A stretch of 64,000 nucleotides of DNA from Gemmatimonadota bacterium. GTDB lineage: Bacteria; JBHIER01; G020348925. The stretch spans positions 354,941-418,940 of the forward strand of contig CP070758.1 in the NCBI GenBank assembly GCA_020348925.1, given 5' to 3'. The notes under the pieces were generated by a model, which was not told the DNA's origin, searched no databases, and saw nothing but the letters and a program-made list of their open reading frames with translations. Positions 1-9,266 of the stretch are shown one piece after another. The position numbers and the translations under genes were made by a program. The number at the start of each line of letters is the position of its first letter. Within the stretch, counting starts at the first letter, position 1.

Positions 1-1
1 T

Positions 2-106
2 TTCGTGCTTTTCATCCTCGTGCTCTTGGCCGTCATCATCCCCTGCTGCACGAGCGATATTTTCTTCCCGCTCTTAACCGTGCGGGCGAAAGATCATCAC
101 CACTGA
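2..106 (+). CDS. C-terminal end of an unidentified membrane protein (partial)
   Basis: An open frame enters from the left edge and stops with TGA at 104-106. It codes for 34 residues. The first 14 or so are strongly hydrophobic (FVLFILVLLAVIIP), followed by CCTSD, a second short hydrophobic patch and a charged, His-rich tail (KDHHH). This looks like the last transmembrane segment and cytoplasmic tail of a membrane protein. The family cannot be named from so little sequence, and the frame could be fortuitous. Confidence 0.35.
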   Translation, partial: FVLFILVLLAVIIPCCTSDIFFPLLTVRAKDHHH

Positions 107-257
107 GGGACGATACCCCTACTTCACCGTAAAAACAACTTTCCCAGCGCCAAATTTCCGACATCATCAATAGCCCTGATACAACAGGTATAACATGGGT
201 CATCCCGTGACATTGGACATTTTCAATGGAAATCCATAAATTGTCGAAGGATAGATG

Positions 258-897
258 ATGGCCAGACCATTGCGACTCGACTATGAAGGAGCTTTTTACC
301 ATGTAACCTCTCGTGGTACTGAACACAAACGGATTTTTTACGCCCGATCCGACTACGGGAAATTCAAAGATTACTTACGATGTGCGCAGGAGCAATCAGG
401 AGCAATTTAGATACATACTTCATTGCCATATATTCATGACCGATCATTACAACTGCGTATTGAAATGCCAAGATCCAATTTACGTCGTGTTACGCACCGT
501 ATCAACGGATCTCATAAGAACTATTTGAAAAAAACGTGGGAAGGTCGGGCATTTTTACAGCAGGATAAAAAGGAGCATTTCAAAAAGAGGATGTCTCTGG
601 CCGGAGAAAGTCGCAGACAGCTCTTGGATTTGATGATGTGATTACTGCTCTTTGTATCGATTTCAATATGACCCGTGGGGCGTTGTTTTCCCCCAAGAGG
701 GGTCAGAGGAGCATAGCCATTTATTTATTGAAAATGTATTCTGGGTTGACCAACAGGCAATGAGGACAGTTATTTGGTAGTGTTACCTGTTCTGCTGTAG
801 CCAAGATTTTCCAGAAATTTTTCGATAGATTGGACAAGGACAAACGCTTGAAGAGACAGGTTCAACGGATCACGAAAAAATGTCACATGTTAAGGGC
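258..897 (+). pseudogene. Decayed REP-associated Y1 (HUH) transposase
   Basis: The ATG at 258 opens with MARPLRLDYEGAFYHVTSRG, the typical N-terminus of REP-associated tyrosine transposases. The frame closes with TAG at 408-410 after 50 residues. The homologous text then continues in other frames: an LHCHIFMTDHYNCVLK stretch at about 418-465 (normally M-NH-HLL, so the second His of the HUH pair is altered to Asn), RVTHRINGSHKNY at about 480-525, then SPKRGQRSIAIYLL and a Lys-rich tail to about 897. Several frameshifts and stops mean no functional enzyme. These single-copy domesticated-type transposases normally act on REP palindromes. Confidence 0.8.
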
Positions 898-1024
898 TGA
901 CCCCTTTGCCGTTCCTGCGATTGTGTCTCCAAAAGTGTTGTTTACCGTTTGAAAACATCTCTTTCAGGGCCCATATCCTATGAGTATCAGTAAGTTTGCT
1001 TGGTCCGACTTCAACCCAATGAAA

Positions 1025-1789
1025 TCAATACAGACCCTGACCGCCGTTGACGTGTATCGTCTCGCCGGTGATGAAGGACGCTTTTGGTGAGACCAGAAAC
1101 AGTGTCGCGTGAGCGATGTCCTCGGGTTGACCGATGCGTCCCACAGGTATGGGTGCAACTCGCCTTTTTCGATCCTCCTCAGTCTTTATGTCCAGCATAT
1201 CCGTCTCAACAGATCCCGGAGATATGGCATTCACCGTGATACCGAAGGAGGCCACCTCGAGGGCCACGGCCTTGGTGAAGCCGATAAGGCCCGCTTTCGT
1301 CGCTGCGTAGTGACATTCGACCTTTGTGCCGGCGAAACCGCTGAGGGACGACATGTTCACTATCCTGCCCCAACCCCTTTTCTTCATATATGGCAGGACC
1401 CCTTTGGTCAACAGGAAAGCGCTGTCGAGATCGACATTGACCACCCTGTCCCAATCCTCAAAGGTCAACTTGTCGATCGTCAAGTGCTGATGGATACCGG
1501 CATTGTTGATTAAAATATCGACACCGCCGTAGTGTGACGCAACAAAACTCAAGATCGATTCCACCTGTTCACCCTCGGAGACATCGGCACCGAAGGAAAC
1601 CGCTTCACCGCCACTTTCAGTGATCTGTCGCACTACCTGCTCGGCCTGCTCCTTGTGCTCGAAGTAATTGACAATCACCTTCGCCCCGGCCCCACCCAGG
1701 GCCAGGGCAATTCCTGCCCCAATTCCTCTCGATCCTCCCGTTACCAGAGCAACTTTGCCTGAAAGCTCTTTCTCATTCTCCTTTCGCAT
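1025..1789 (-). CDS. SDR-family oxidoreductase, 3-oxoacyl-ACP reductase-like
   Basis: A 254-residue short-chain dehydrogenase/reductase. The NAD(P)-binding TGGSRGIG motif is at residues 17-24, the structural NNAG motif near 97, and the catalytic Ser (MSSLSGF) and Tyr-x-x-x-Lys (YAATK) near 147-165. SPG and a typical C-terminal GGQG complete the fold. FabG is the closest well-known relative, but no other fatty-acid gene is nearby, so the substrate is unknown. It is the last gene of a minus-strand run after the OPT transporter and the CCA-type enzyme, 30 bp behind the latter, with a GGATGA Shine-Dalgarno just before the ATG. Probably cytoplasmic and co-transcribed. Confidence 0.85.
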   Translation of the reverse strand: MRKENEKELSGKVALVTGGSRGIGAGIALALGGAGAKVIVNYFEHKEQAEQVVRQITESGGEAVSFGADVSEGEQVESILSFVASHYGGVDILINNAGIHQHLTIDKLTFEDWDRVVNVDLDSAFLLTKGVLPYMKKRGWGRIVNMSSLSGFAGTKVECHYAATKAGLIGFTKAVALEVASFGITVNAISPGSVETDMLDIKTEEDRKRRVAPIPVGRIGQPEDIAHATLFLVSPKASFITGETIHVNGGQGLY

Positions 1790-1819
1790 AGTTCATCCCT
1801 TTAGAAAATACCGACTCCG

Positions 1820-3391
1820 TCAGGCTACATTCCCTTTCATATCAGACCTGCTGGTACACGATCCTGCCCTACGGAGCGTACCTTTTAAAAAATCCAGTGC
1901 CTCCTGTCTGCTCTCTATTCGTCCGGCCAATTGCTCTTCCCTCAACACATCCAAGAGCTCACCAATACGCGGTCCTGGCTTGAGATGAAACGCCTCCATA
2001 ATCTCGTGGCCGCTCAGGATTGGCTGAAAGATCTGCCGCTCATCTCGAATCTTCCTTAACTGTTCCACTCGATCCAGCAACTTGAAATAATTTGATACCG
2101 TCGGTTTCCCCTCCGGAGAGATTGTGGCCATTCCATCCGAAAATATGAGTTTTAGAAGCCGTTGCCCCTGTCCTTCATCTTTCAAAAAGTACTTTTCTAT
2201 CGTGCTGTTCTTCATGTGCTCAAGATCGCTGCGTATGCCGAGCAGGTGGTTCTTCACAAGCCACCAGACATTATCAGGATCGACATGAAGGGGTTCCTCA
2301 CTCGGAGGGCTCGAGAGTTTCAGCCTCGTGCACACCGTCCTGGCCAGCCCGGCCCCGACGGCATCGTGTTTGTCGAATCGAATGCGATCGACGCCATCCT
2401 TCTCAGGCGTTTTTTTCGTAGAGGGTTTCCCGATATCATGAAACAGGACGGCCATGACCAGCTCCGCGTCGACCGACTCAGCGCCGAATTGCTTTTGAAA
2501 TTCATCGGATGTCAGGCTCTCTAAAGCCATCCGGGTATGAGACCAGACATCGCCCTCGGCATGATACATCTCCGGCTGGGGACACCCTTTCATCTCCAGT
2601 ACTTCCGGCATCAAGTGCTCAAAGCCCCCGCTTTGATCGAACAGATCGAAGCTTCGGAGCGGATCGGAGACAAAGGCTTTAAGGAGTTCTTTGGCTATCA
2701 CTTCAAAAGGGACGAGGCGTTCTTCGGGGCGATTCCCTCGATATTCGTTGATAGAGCGCATGCGGTCTTTGACAGCATCCCACGTCTGCGGATCGATGTC
2801 AAAACCGAGCTGACATGAGAATCGAATGGCCCGGAGAAGACGCGAGTAATCCTCACAGAAACGCTCGTGAGGACTCCCGACGGTCCGAAGCCGTTTCTTC
2901 TCAATGTCCTCAAGGCCATCGAACGGATCGATCAATCGGGACGCCTTCCAGTCCCAGGCCATGGCGTTTACGGTGAAATCGCGCCGGCCGAGGTCCTCCT
3001 CAATGGGCAGGTCCGCGTCACTTTGAATTCTAAAATCGCGATACCCCCCTGGCACTAGGGAATGTTCTTTCCGGGGAAGTGCCACATCAATTTGATTCCT
3101 GGGGTCAGTACCTTCCGGCGAAAATTTGAAGATACCGAAGGTCTTTCCCACCAAACTCACCGTTCCTCGGGATGTTAAAAAAGATCTCAAGCGATTGAGG
3201 GGCACGCCACCGATGACGACGTCGAGGTCCTTGGACTCCACCCTTCCTAAGGCGGCATCTCGGACCATCCCGCCCACCAAATATACCTCGCTCTCAGGGA
3301 ATTCTCCAACCAGTTCCTTGATGAAAGCCCCCGCCGGTTCTTGGCTCACCATCTCCTGAAGTCGAGCCAGATTTTCCTGTGTAGAATTCAT
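1820..3391 (-). CDS. CCA tRNA nucleotidyltransferase / poly(A) polymerase family protein with HD domain
   Basis: 523 residues. The N-terminal class II nucleotidyltransferase fold is clear: LVGGMVRDAALG near residue 40, the metal-binding DLDVV near 57, RRDFTVNAMAWD near 140 and the neck motif RLLRAIRFSCQLGFD. A C-terminal HD phosphohydrolase domain carries AVLFHDIGKPSTK. Families with this architecture add or repair tRNA 3'-CCA (or A only) or polyadenylate RNA, with the HD part acting as a phosphatase/phosphodiesterase. Which activity applies cannot be read from sequence. The ATG overlaps the stop of the upstream OPT gene by 4 bp, implying translational coupling. It is longer than E. coli Cca (about 410 residues). 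Confidence 0.85.
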   Translation of the reverse strand: MNSTQENLARLQEMVSQEPAGAFIKELVGEFPESEVYLVGGMVRDAALGRVESKDLDVVIGGVPLNRLRSFLTSRGTVSLVGKTFGIFKFSPEGTDPRNQIDVALPRKEHSLVPGGYRDFRIQSDADLPIEEDLGRRDFTVNAMAWDWKASRLIDPFDGLEDIEKKRLRTVGSPHERFCEDYSRLLRAIRFSCQLGFDIDPQTWDAVKDRMRSINEYRGNRPEERLVPFEVIAKELLKAFVSDPLRSFDLFDQSGGFEHLMPEVLEMKGCPQPEMYHAEGDVWSHTRMALESLTSDEFQKQFGAESVDAELVMAVLFHDIGKPSTKKTPEKDGVDRIRFDKHDAVGAGLARTVCTRLKLSSPPSEEPLHVDPDNVWWLVKNHLLGIRSDLEHMKNSTIEKYFLKDEGQGQRLLKLIFSDGMATISPEGKPTVSNYFKLLDRVEQLRKIRDERQIFQPILSGHEIMEAFHLKPGPRIGELLDVLREEQLAGRIESRQEALDFLKGTLRRAGSCTSRSDMKGNVA

Positions 3392-5355
3392 TGACCGCGA
3401 GTGTTATCTTTCCCTCTCGAACCGGCGGCCACACGGTAGAGAAACATTCCCAGGGCAGTGAAGAATATGACGGATATGATCTGACCCACCCACTGCGGGC
3501 TCCAGGCTATTTCAAATAACTTCGGAGTTTTTGACATGATGACGGCCAGAACGGCAATAACCACCCCCATCAACCCTTCTCCTGCAATGAATCCTGATCC
3601 GAGCAGAATGCCTTGGTCTTTCCCTTTCTCGGTCTTATCTTTGTCCGCACCGTATTTTTTCTCGATGAAATGCCGTATCATACCACCGATGAATACCGGT
3701 GTCATGGTATACAGAGGAAGATACATACCGACGGCAAAGGGAAGAGGAGGGACCTTCAGAAAAAGGACGAGGACAGCAAAAACTGCGCCGACCCCGATGA
3801 GCTCCCATCGAAGATTGGCATCAAGTACCCCGTCGAGAACCGTTTTCATCAACGTCGCCTGAGGGGCCGGCAGGGCTTCAGTGCCAAAACCGTAGGCCTT
3901 GCCCAAATAATAGACGGCCAGGGCAACGAAAAATGCGGAGCCGGTGGCACCGATCACCTCGCTGATCTGCTGCTTCCTGGGCGTAGCGCCGATCAGAAAA
4001 CCCGCTTTCAGGTCCTGCGAGATATCCCCGGCAATGGAGGCAGCGATGCAGACGATGGTCCCGATGGTGAGGGCCGTTATCTTGCCCGTCAGATCCGTCC
4101 AGCCGAGAATCTGAAAAACGATGCCCGTGCCCAGGAGGGTTACGATGGCCATACCTGAGGTCGGGTTGGAGGAGACGCCCACCAACCCCACGATTCTCGA
4201 CGATACCGTGACGAAACAGAAGGCGAAGATGGCGATGCACAGGGCGCTGCAGAATCTCATGACGAGCCCTGTATCATGACCGATGATGCCCTTCACCCCG
4301 GTCACGACCACAATGACCACCGCCACCCCGAGCAGCACCCACTTCATGGACAGATCCCGCTCGGTCCTCAGTCTGCCCGCATCCAGAGCGGCCGCACTGG
4401 ACCGGAGCTCCCTCAGGCCGATCCGCAATGAAGCGATCATGGTCGGTATGGACCGGGCAACCGTAATGATCCCGGCCGCCGCTACGGCACCGGCCCCAAT
4501 AATCCGGATATATCCTTCCCAGATCTGTTTGGCTGACAATTCTCCGATCAGGGAGGCTGTCAGCCCTGGATCTCTGGACTGGAGGTACTTTAAGGTGTTC
4601 GGCCAGATTTCAGAATCCCCGAACTTCCAGGCAATGAAAGGGATAATAAGGACCCACGAAACGAGGCCCCCGCCAACCATGATGGTTCCGATTCTCCGTC
4701 CCAGAATATATCCGACGCCCAGCAGGGCGGGTGTGGCGGAGACACCGACAACGGCTTTCTTGAGCAGGGGCAAGTGCAGCATGATCCTCGACGGCCAGAG
4801 ATACAGCAGAGAAATCAAGCCCTTATAGAGCATACCGATGCCCATGCCGGCGAAGACGTTCTTCGCCGTGGAACCTCCCTCTGAGGCGGCCACCAGCACC
4901 TCGGCCGCGGCCGTCCCCTCGGGATAGGGAAGATGGTGGTGCTCCTTGACGATCAGGAACCCTCTCAGGGGAATCATGAACAGCACCCCGAGGACCCCAC
5001 CACACATGGCCAACAGCGTGATCTGAAGGAGTGATGGTTCATACCCCCACAGGAACAGGGCCGGTATGGTAAATATGATTCCGGACGCCAGCGAGGAACT
5101 CGCCGAGCCCGCTGTCTGCGAAATATTGCATTCCAGGATCGTTGACCGTCCAAACAGCGGTATGAGCACTCGGAGAATAGCGACCGACACAACAGCCAAT
5201 GGAATCGCCGTGCTGATGGTCAGTCCGACGCGCAATCCCAAGTAGGCGTTGGCGCTCCCGAAGATGGCCCCGAGGAGAACCCCAAGGATGACGGTCTTGG
5301 GATTGAAGTCCCTCATCCGGACATCAGCAGGTACAAATGGTTTGTGTTCTTCCAT
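3388..5355 (-). CDS. OPT-family oligopeptide/metal-chelate transporter
   Basis: About 655 residues and strongly hydrophobic, with 14 or more predicted membrane spans. The N-terminal text [19 protein letters not shown], followed by [13 protein letters not shown], matches the bacterial OPT family, as do the GTAAAEVL segment and the later [20 protein letters not shown] signature. OPT proteins import oligopeptides or metal chelates by proton symport. I choose the ATG at 5355 because GGGAGGG lies five bases before it; an upstream in-frame ATG at 5400 has no such site. First gene of a three-gene minus-strand run with the CCA-type enzyme and the SDR. Confidence 0.9.
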   Translation of the reverse strand: MEEHKPFVPADVRMRDFNPKTVILGVLLGAIFGSANAYLGLRVGLTISTAIPLAVVSVAILRVLIPLFGRSTILECNISQTAGSASSSLASGIIFTIPALFLWGYEPSLLQITLLAMCGGVLGVLFMIPLRGFLIVKEHHHLPYPEGTAAAEVLVAASEGGSTAKNVFAGMGIGMLYKGLISLLYLWPSRIMLHLPLLKKAVVGVSATPALLGVGYILGRRIGTIMVGGGLVSWVLIIPFIAWKFGDSEIWPNTLKYLQSRDPGLTASLIGELSAKQIWEGYIRIIGAGAVAAAGIITVARSIPTMIASLRIGLRELRSSAAALDAGRLRTERDLSMKWVLLGVAVVIVVVTGVKGIIGHDTGLVMRFCSALCIAIFAFCFVTVSSRIVGLVGVSSNPTSGMAIVTLLGTGIVFQILGWTDLTGKITALTIGTIVCIAASIAGDISQDLKAGFLIGATPRKQQISEVIGATGSAFFVALAVYYLGKAYGFGTEALPAPQATLMKTVLDGVLDANLRWELIGVGAVFAVLVLFLKVPPLPFAVGMYLPLYTMTPVFIGGMIRHFIEKKYGADKDKTEKGKDQGILLGSGFIAGEGLMGVVIAVLAVIMSKTPKLFEIAWSPQWVGQIISVIFFTALGMFLYRVAAGSRGKDNTRGQ

Positions 5356-5469
5356 CGCATCCCTCCCTTCATGAAGAATATTGCCCCTGACATTAAACAA
5401 TTTTTCTCATAAGATCAAGCAAAATCTTCACTAAAAAATAAATTTTGCCTGTCTTTCAATTAAAAATCC

Positions 5470-5499
5470 TTGTACCTTTCTCCCATAATTTATTATATT
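5470..5499 (+). promoter_or_regulatory. Probable promoter for the 5595 operon
   Basis: TTGTAC (5470-5475), an 18-bp spacer and TATATT (5494-5499), in an AT-rich gap between divergent genes. It would start a transcript for the two coupled genes at 5595 and 6209. Confidence 0.45.
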
Positions 5500-5594
5500 T
5501 CAATTACCTAATGGTTGGGAGAGTGGACGAGACACAAAAAGTGCTCAAAGAGAACATTCTCTGTCATTGTGTAAGGATATACTGTTTCTTTTAA

Positions 5595-6212
5595 ATGGCA
5601 CGCCACCTCTATATTGCGGGCAAAGTAATGTCAACTGCAGCTTTCCTTCTGGCAATGTTGAATTGTCGAAGAACAGTGGAGACATCGTTGCAAAAGCTGA
5701 TTGGGGAACATCAATCCCGATACGAGAACTATGAAGTACAGGATGTGTACAAACTGATCTACCAAGGTGTCTTCGGGGTAGCGCATATTTTAGAACATGA
5801 GGAGGCGGCATGGCAGTACCTCCAGAGGGAGTATGAATCTGTTGAACCGTCTGTTGAGGGGCCCCTCATGGAAAATATTTCCCTGAGTGGAGATGTCATC
5901 CGGATACATCTTCGCCCATTCAAAGCGAGTAAGGGTTCTCTCGAAAAGCTCTTTGAGGTGATGGTTCAATCGGCACAGGAGATCCAGGGCAGTGAGGATG
6001 AGTTCATGAGCCTCTGGGATGAGTTTAACAATCTCGTCAAAACCGGAACACTTTCTTTTGACAGCCGTATATTGGAAAAGTTCGATTCGGAGATGAGGGC
6101 CGCACGCTTTCCTCCTGTCCATCACTCTGAAGGCTACGAAGAGGTACACCGGCCTGCATATAGAGTGGTAAAGCGAGTACTCTACGAAAGAGCCTTCGGG
6201 TCTCTCCGTTGA
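5595..6212 (+). CDS. Conserved-looking protein of unknown function
   Basis: 205 residues. I do not recognise the family. The first 35 residues are hydrophobic and include AFLLAMLNCRR, which could be a signal or lipoprotein segment if translation starts at the internal ATG at 5628; neither ATG has a good Shine-Dalgarno. The rest is soluble and rich in charged residues. It has conserved-looking motifs such as YKLIYQGVFGVAHILEHEE (metal-like His/Glu pattern) near residue 60 and PPVHHSEGYEEVHRPAYRVV near the C-terminus. Its TGA overlaps the ATG of the next gene (ATGA), so the two are probably translated together. Confidence 0.7.
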   Translation: MARHLYIAGKVMSTAAFLLAMLNCRRTVETSLQKLIGEHQSRYENYEVQDVYKLIYQGVFGVAHILEHEEAAWQYLQREYESVEPSVEGPLMENISLSGDVIRIHLRPFKASKGSLEKLFEVMVQSAQEIQGSEDEFMSLWDEFNNLVKTGTLSFDSRILEKFDSEMRAARFPPVHHSEGYEEVHRPAYRVVKRVLYERAFGSLR

Positions 6213-7192
6213 TGAATGGAAAATGTCTCAAACATATGAATCGGTGTAGAATTCAAAAAGCAGTATTCATCCTGTTTGTACTTCTTGTCTCTTCCCTGAC
6301 AGTTCATACGGCTGTTGCCGCTTCGCAGACCGTCCGGATAGTAGTATTACCTTTCGTCAGCGCGGAGGTCGATCCGAGTCTCTCGTCGTTAGCCGTGGAG
6401 AGAGTAAAGAGTGTCATTGTCGACGAGGGCCCTTTTCAACTCGTTTCATTTTCCAATTTTGACGAGATACAAACGTCTGCACCAAATGATTTTTCACAAA
6501 ACGGATCGCTTCAACAGTTGATGAAAAAATACGACGTTGATATGGCTGTCGAAGGTCTTCTGGAAAGAGGAGAATCGGATGGCATCCGAATTCAAATTCG
6601 CATAACGACACGATCTTCAAGCTGGAGACCACCGACAACCCTGTCCGCGACTGCATCTACCCCTGAATATGTCATCCCTCGAATTGAGAATCTTATTCGG
6701 CAGTTTCTCTCCCGTTATTACGATGAACAGAGTATGGAGCGTTTCTTCCAATCGGTTCTCGTGCCAGGGTTCGGCCAATTTCGGGAAGGATATAAATCTC
6801 GAGCGGGATTCTTCTTCTTCGGAACGATCGGACTTATTGCCGGATCCTTTTTGCTCTCCGATGGAAATCCCTATGATGGTCAGGGTTCCGTCGAGTTTAA
6901 AAAAGGTTTAAACGGCTCTATTCATTGGTATATCGGTGATACGCCCGTATCGGCCGAGGATGCTGAAGCGGAGCTTCAACGTCGGGCCGATGCTGAGGAT
7001 TCTCGGGAAAAAGCGGAACGGAGAAAACTTTTCTTCATGGGTGCCGGCATCGCCCTTTACGCTATTAACCTCTATGATATCCTGAAAATTACGAAGCGAT
7101 ACGACAAGCTTGAAGGCCTTTCTCTCAGCTTACATCTGAATCCTTTCTCTCCAGAAAAAGTGATGACTATCAACTGTTATTTCGACATATAG
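6209..7192 (+). CDS. Secreted/envelope protein with CsgG/TolB-like N-terminal fold and DUF5683-like membrane tail
   Basis: 327 residues. A signal peptide spans roughly residues 16-40 (ILFVLLVSSLTVHTAVAA). The mature N-terminus (VRIVVLPF, then ERVKSVIVDEG and DVDMAVEGLL) has the rhythm of CsgG/TolB-N-like domains that open periplasmic lipoproteins. The second half has an SVLVPGFGQFREG motif followed by a hydrophobic helix, and a second helix near residue 280. That SL-PG-GQ-Y pattern is typical of small membrane-tail domains in FCB bacteria. Function unknown; likely envelope. It overlaps the preceding gene by 4 bp. Confidence 0.6.
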   Translation: MMNGKCLKHMNRCRIQKAVFILFVLLVSSLTVHTAVAASQTVRIVVLPFVSAEVDPSLSSLAVERVKSVIVDEGPFQLVSFSNFDEIQTSAPNDFSQNGSLQQLMKKYDVDMAVEGLLERGESDGIRIQIRITTRSSSWRPPTTLSATASTPEYVIPRIENLIRQFLSRYYDEQSMERFFQSVLVPGFGQFREGYKSRAGFFFFGTIGLIAGSFLLSDGNPYDGQGSVEFKKGLNGSIHWYIGDTPVSAEDAEAELQRRADAEDSREKAERRKLFFMGAGIALYAINLYDILKITKRYDKLEGLSLSLHLNPFSPEKVMTINCYFDI

Positions 7193-7203
7193 GACTCCCT
7201 TCC

Positions 7204-7240
7204 CTCTCGGCATTGAAACCGAAAAGAGAGTTTTTCTCTT
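7204..7240 (+). terminator. Possible imperfect intrinsic terminator
   Basis: CTCTCGG (7204-7210) can pair with CCG (7219-7221) and GAGAG (7226-7230) across an internal bulge, followed by TTTTTCTCTT. It sits directly after the envelope-protein stop codon. The stem is weak, so this is tentative. The remaining gap to 7475 shows no recognisable gene. Confidence 0.35.
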
Positions 7241-7475
7241 GCCCAATATATTATGAAGCACTACTTTTTACATCGCGGGAATTCAACAAGTTTCCACGAT
7301 GTGGGGATCGTTTGAAGTCTCTCGGTCGATCGTGATTCAGGTGTATCGGCGGAGTAGGTCGAGTCCAGATCTCCCTCGGGAAGGGGTGGTGAGACCTTTT
7401 GGATCAGTCAGAGACTGAAGAGAGTGAAATTCTGTAATAATATTATTTGTATTCACGTTACACGGGAGGTTCTTC

Positions 7476-7637
7476 ATGAAAAAGCGTGTTGCACAAAAAA
7501 TCTTAAGATACAGAGATCGGCTTCACTATTCAGAGCCTCAAATGAAAAGGGCTGAGGAAACGTTGAAGGAAATAGAGAAAAGGAGATCCAAGAGGAAGGG
7601 TAAGAAACCAGAGCAACGGGCAGAGACTCAAGAATGA
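7476..7637 (+). CDS. Small basic protein (53 aa) coupled to the CPBP protease
   Basis: The ATG at 7476 follows a GGGAGG Shine-Dalgarno (7464-7469). It codes for 53 residues dense in Lys/Arg (MKKRVAQKILRYRDR at the start, RRSKRKGKK later), with Glu-rich helix-forming stretches between. The TGA overlaps the ATG of the following protease gene (ATGA at 7634-7637). The good ribosome site and tight overlap argue that it is real. No family is recognised. It could be a nucleic-acid-binding or regulatory peptide. Confidence 0.65.
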   Translation: MKKRVAQKILRYRDRLHYSEPQMKRAEETLKEIEKRRSKRKGKKPEQRAETQE

Positions 7638-8557
7638 ACACTTTCCCGCAAGATGAAAATTTAAAGACTCCAAGCTCGATGCTTCCCTCTGAAGCGGACA
7701 ATAACCAATCCCCCCCCTCTCTCCGCGAAGCGATCGGGCTCTATCTCCTCTGCCTGGGACTGATGCTCAGCGCCGGACTCCTTCTTCAAGCAGCCGATCT
7801 GAGGATAGGTCTCATTGTCACTGAAGGAGGATTGATTCTGCTTCCCACCCTCTATTTCATTCAAAAAAACCGCCGCTCCTATCGCCAGGTCCTTCATCTG
7901 AAGTGGGTCAGCCCTCAGATCCTGCTTTTAACATTTCTGATCACTGTCCCTTTTCGCATCTGCTCCTTTCTTGTCAGTGCAATCGTTCAAACCGTTTTCC
8001 CCATGCCGGATTTCATTTTGCGCAGCCTGGAACATATGTACGCCGAACTCATGTTCCCTTCGAACACAATGGAGCTTTTCTTGAGTATGCTCGGCATCGT
8101 TATCATGGCCGCTCTCTGTGAAGAGGTGATGTTCCGGGGATTTATTCTGAAAGTCTTTCTGAAGAGGACGGGCACCTGGAGTGCCATTGTTATCTCTGCC
8201 GTTGGATTCGCTTTCTATCATCTCGATCCGTGGGCCATTCCAGAGATCATCATAATCGGTATTTTCCTCGGCTGGCTTGTCGTTCGGACTGGTTCGATCT
8301 TCCCGGCCATGATCGCCCACGCCTCCTTCAATTTTCTCGGCATCTTTCTTCTCCCAAAAATTTTCGGAGTTAAGACAATTGACGATTTTTTCCGGATCTC
8401 ATTTCCCATCTATGTCTATCCTATTGCCTTCGTTATCTTGATCATCCTCCTTTACGTTTTTATCGAACACACGCACTCAAAAGCTGTCGCCGACGAGAGT
8501 ACGACAACGGGAAAAATTCGTAACATCGAGCCTAACGGATTCTATCAGGGAGGATAA
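7634..8557 (+). CDS. CPBP (CAAX/ABI) family intramembrane metalloprotease
   Basis: 307 residues, mostly hydrophobic with about eight spans. Hallmark motifs are in order: CEEVMFRGF (catalytic glutamates near 163-164 and Arg 168), the second motif AFYHLDPW near 195, and AMIAHASFNFLGI near 230. The family includes Rce1-like prenyl proteases and bacterial bacteriocin-immunity (ABI) proteins. The bacterial substrate cannot be predicted. The polar N-terminal 30 residues are probably cytoplasmic. Coupled to the small basic protein upstream; 10 bp upstream of a SagB-like gene. Confidence 0.9.
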   Translation: MNTFPQDENLKTPSSMLPSEADNNQSPPSLREAIGLYLLCLGLMLSAGLLLQAADLRIGLIVTEGGLILLPTLYFIQKNRRSYRQVLHLKWVSPQILLLTFLITVPFRICSFLVSAIVQTVFPMPDFILRSLEHMYAELMFPSNTMELFLSMLGIVIMAALCEEVMFRGFILKVFLKRTGTWSAIVISAVGFAFYHLDPWAIPEIIIIGIFLGWLVVRTGSIFPAMIAHASFNFLGIFLLPKIFGVKTIDDFFRISFPIYVYPIAFVILIILLYVFIEHTHSKAVADESTTTGKIRNIEPNGFYQGG

Positions 8558-8567
8558 AGTATACCTC

Positions 8568-9266
8568 ATGAGAACGAACGACTTGACAGTCATGATTCTG
8601 TTGTTTCTTGCTCTATCACCAACCATGCTCAACTGTAAGAGCAAAACCCAGACACGTGATGCGGACAACAGGATAATTGCCCTGCCGGAGCCGGAACTCG
8701 CAGGTGCCTTGAGCTTAGAGGAGACACTCTCTCTCCGGCGATCCGTTCGGAGTTATTCCGAGGAGCCGTTAACGCTTCCTGAGCTTTCCCAACTCCTGTG
8801 GGCCGCCCAGGGAATCACGTCGGACGAAGGATATCGGACCGCCCCATCGGCCGGAGCGCTTTATCCGTTGGAGATCTATGCGTTGGTTGGCCATGTTGAA
8901 GGCCTCGCCTCCGGCCTCTTCAAATACCTTCCCTCCGATCATGCTCTTCAATTAATAAAATCCGGTGATATAAGAGGGGACCTTTTTGATGAGGCTCTCC
9001 AACAGAGCCAAATTAATGAGGCCGCGGTGAACATTGTCATCACGGCTCTCTTTGAGCGAACAACGAAAAAATATGGCGAAAGAGGGGTGCGCTATGTCTC
9101 TATGGAGGTCGGGCACGTCGGGCAGAACATCTGCCTCCAGGCGCAGAGCCTCAATCTGGGCGCGTGTCCCATCGGGGCCTTCGAAGATGAGGGCGTGAAG
9201 AAGGTTCTTGGGCTGTCAACAGAGGAGGAACCGCTGTATATCCTATCCATAGGAAAGCCTTGGTAG
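8568..9266 (+). CDS. SagB/ThcOx-type nitroreductase-fold dehydrogenase, probable lipoprotein
   Basis: 232 residues. The N-terminus has a hydrophobic stretch ending in LSPTMLNCKSK, which looks like a lipobox, so the protein is probably exported and lipid-anchored. The body is a flavin nitroreductase fold: SLRRSVRSYSEEPLTLPEL, LLWAAQGIT, TAPSAGALYPLEIY and a C-terminal GACPIGAF. That set is typical of the SagB-type dehydrogenase group, whose known members oxidise azolines in peptide maturation. No YcaO or peptide precursor is visible here, so another FMN-dependent role is equally possible. It overlaps the start of the DUF362-ferredoxin gene, suggesting redox coupling. Confidence 0.85.
   Translation: MRTNDLTVMILLFLALSPTMLNCKSKTQTRDADNRIIALPEPELAGALSLEETLSLRRSVRSYSEEPLTLPELSQLLWAAQGITSDEGYRTAPSAGALYPLEIYALVGHVEGLASGLFKYLPSDHALQLIKSGDIRGDLFDEALQQSQINEAAVNIVITALFERTTKKYGERGVRYVSMEVGHVGQNICLQAQSLNLGACPIGAFEDEGVKKVLGLSTEEEPLYILSIGKPW

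Noticed and set aside
1109-1513. Plus-strand frame opposite the SDR gene
   Set aside because: Shadow of a clear SDR; composition not protein-like.
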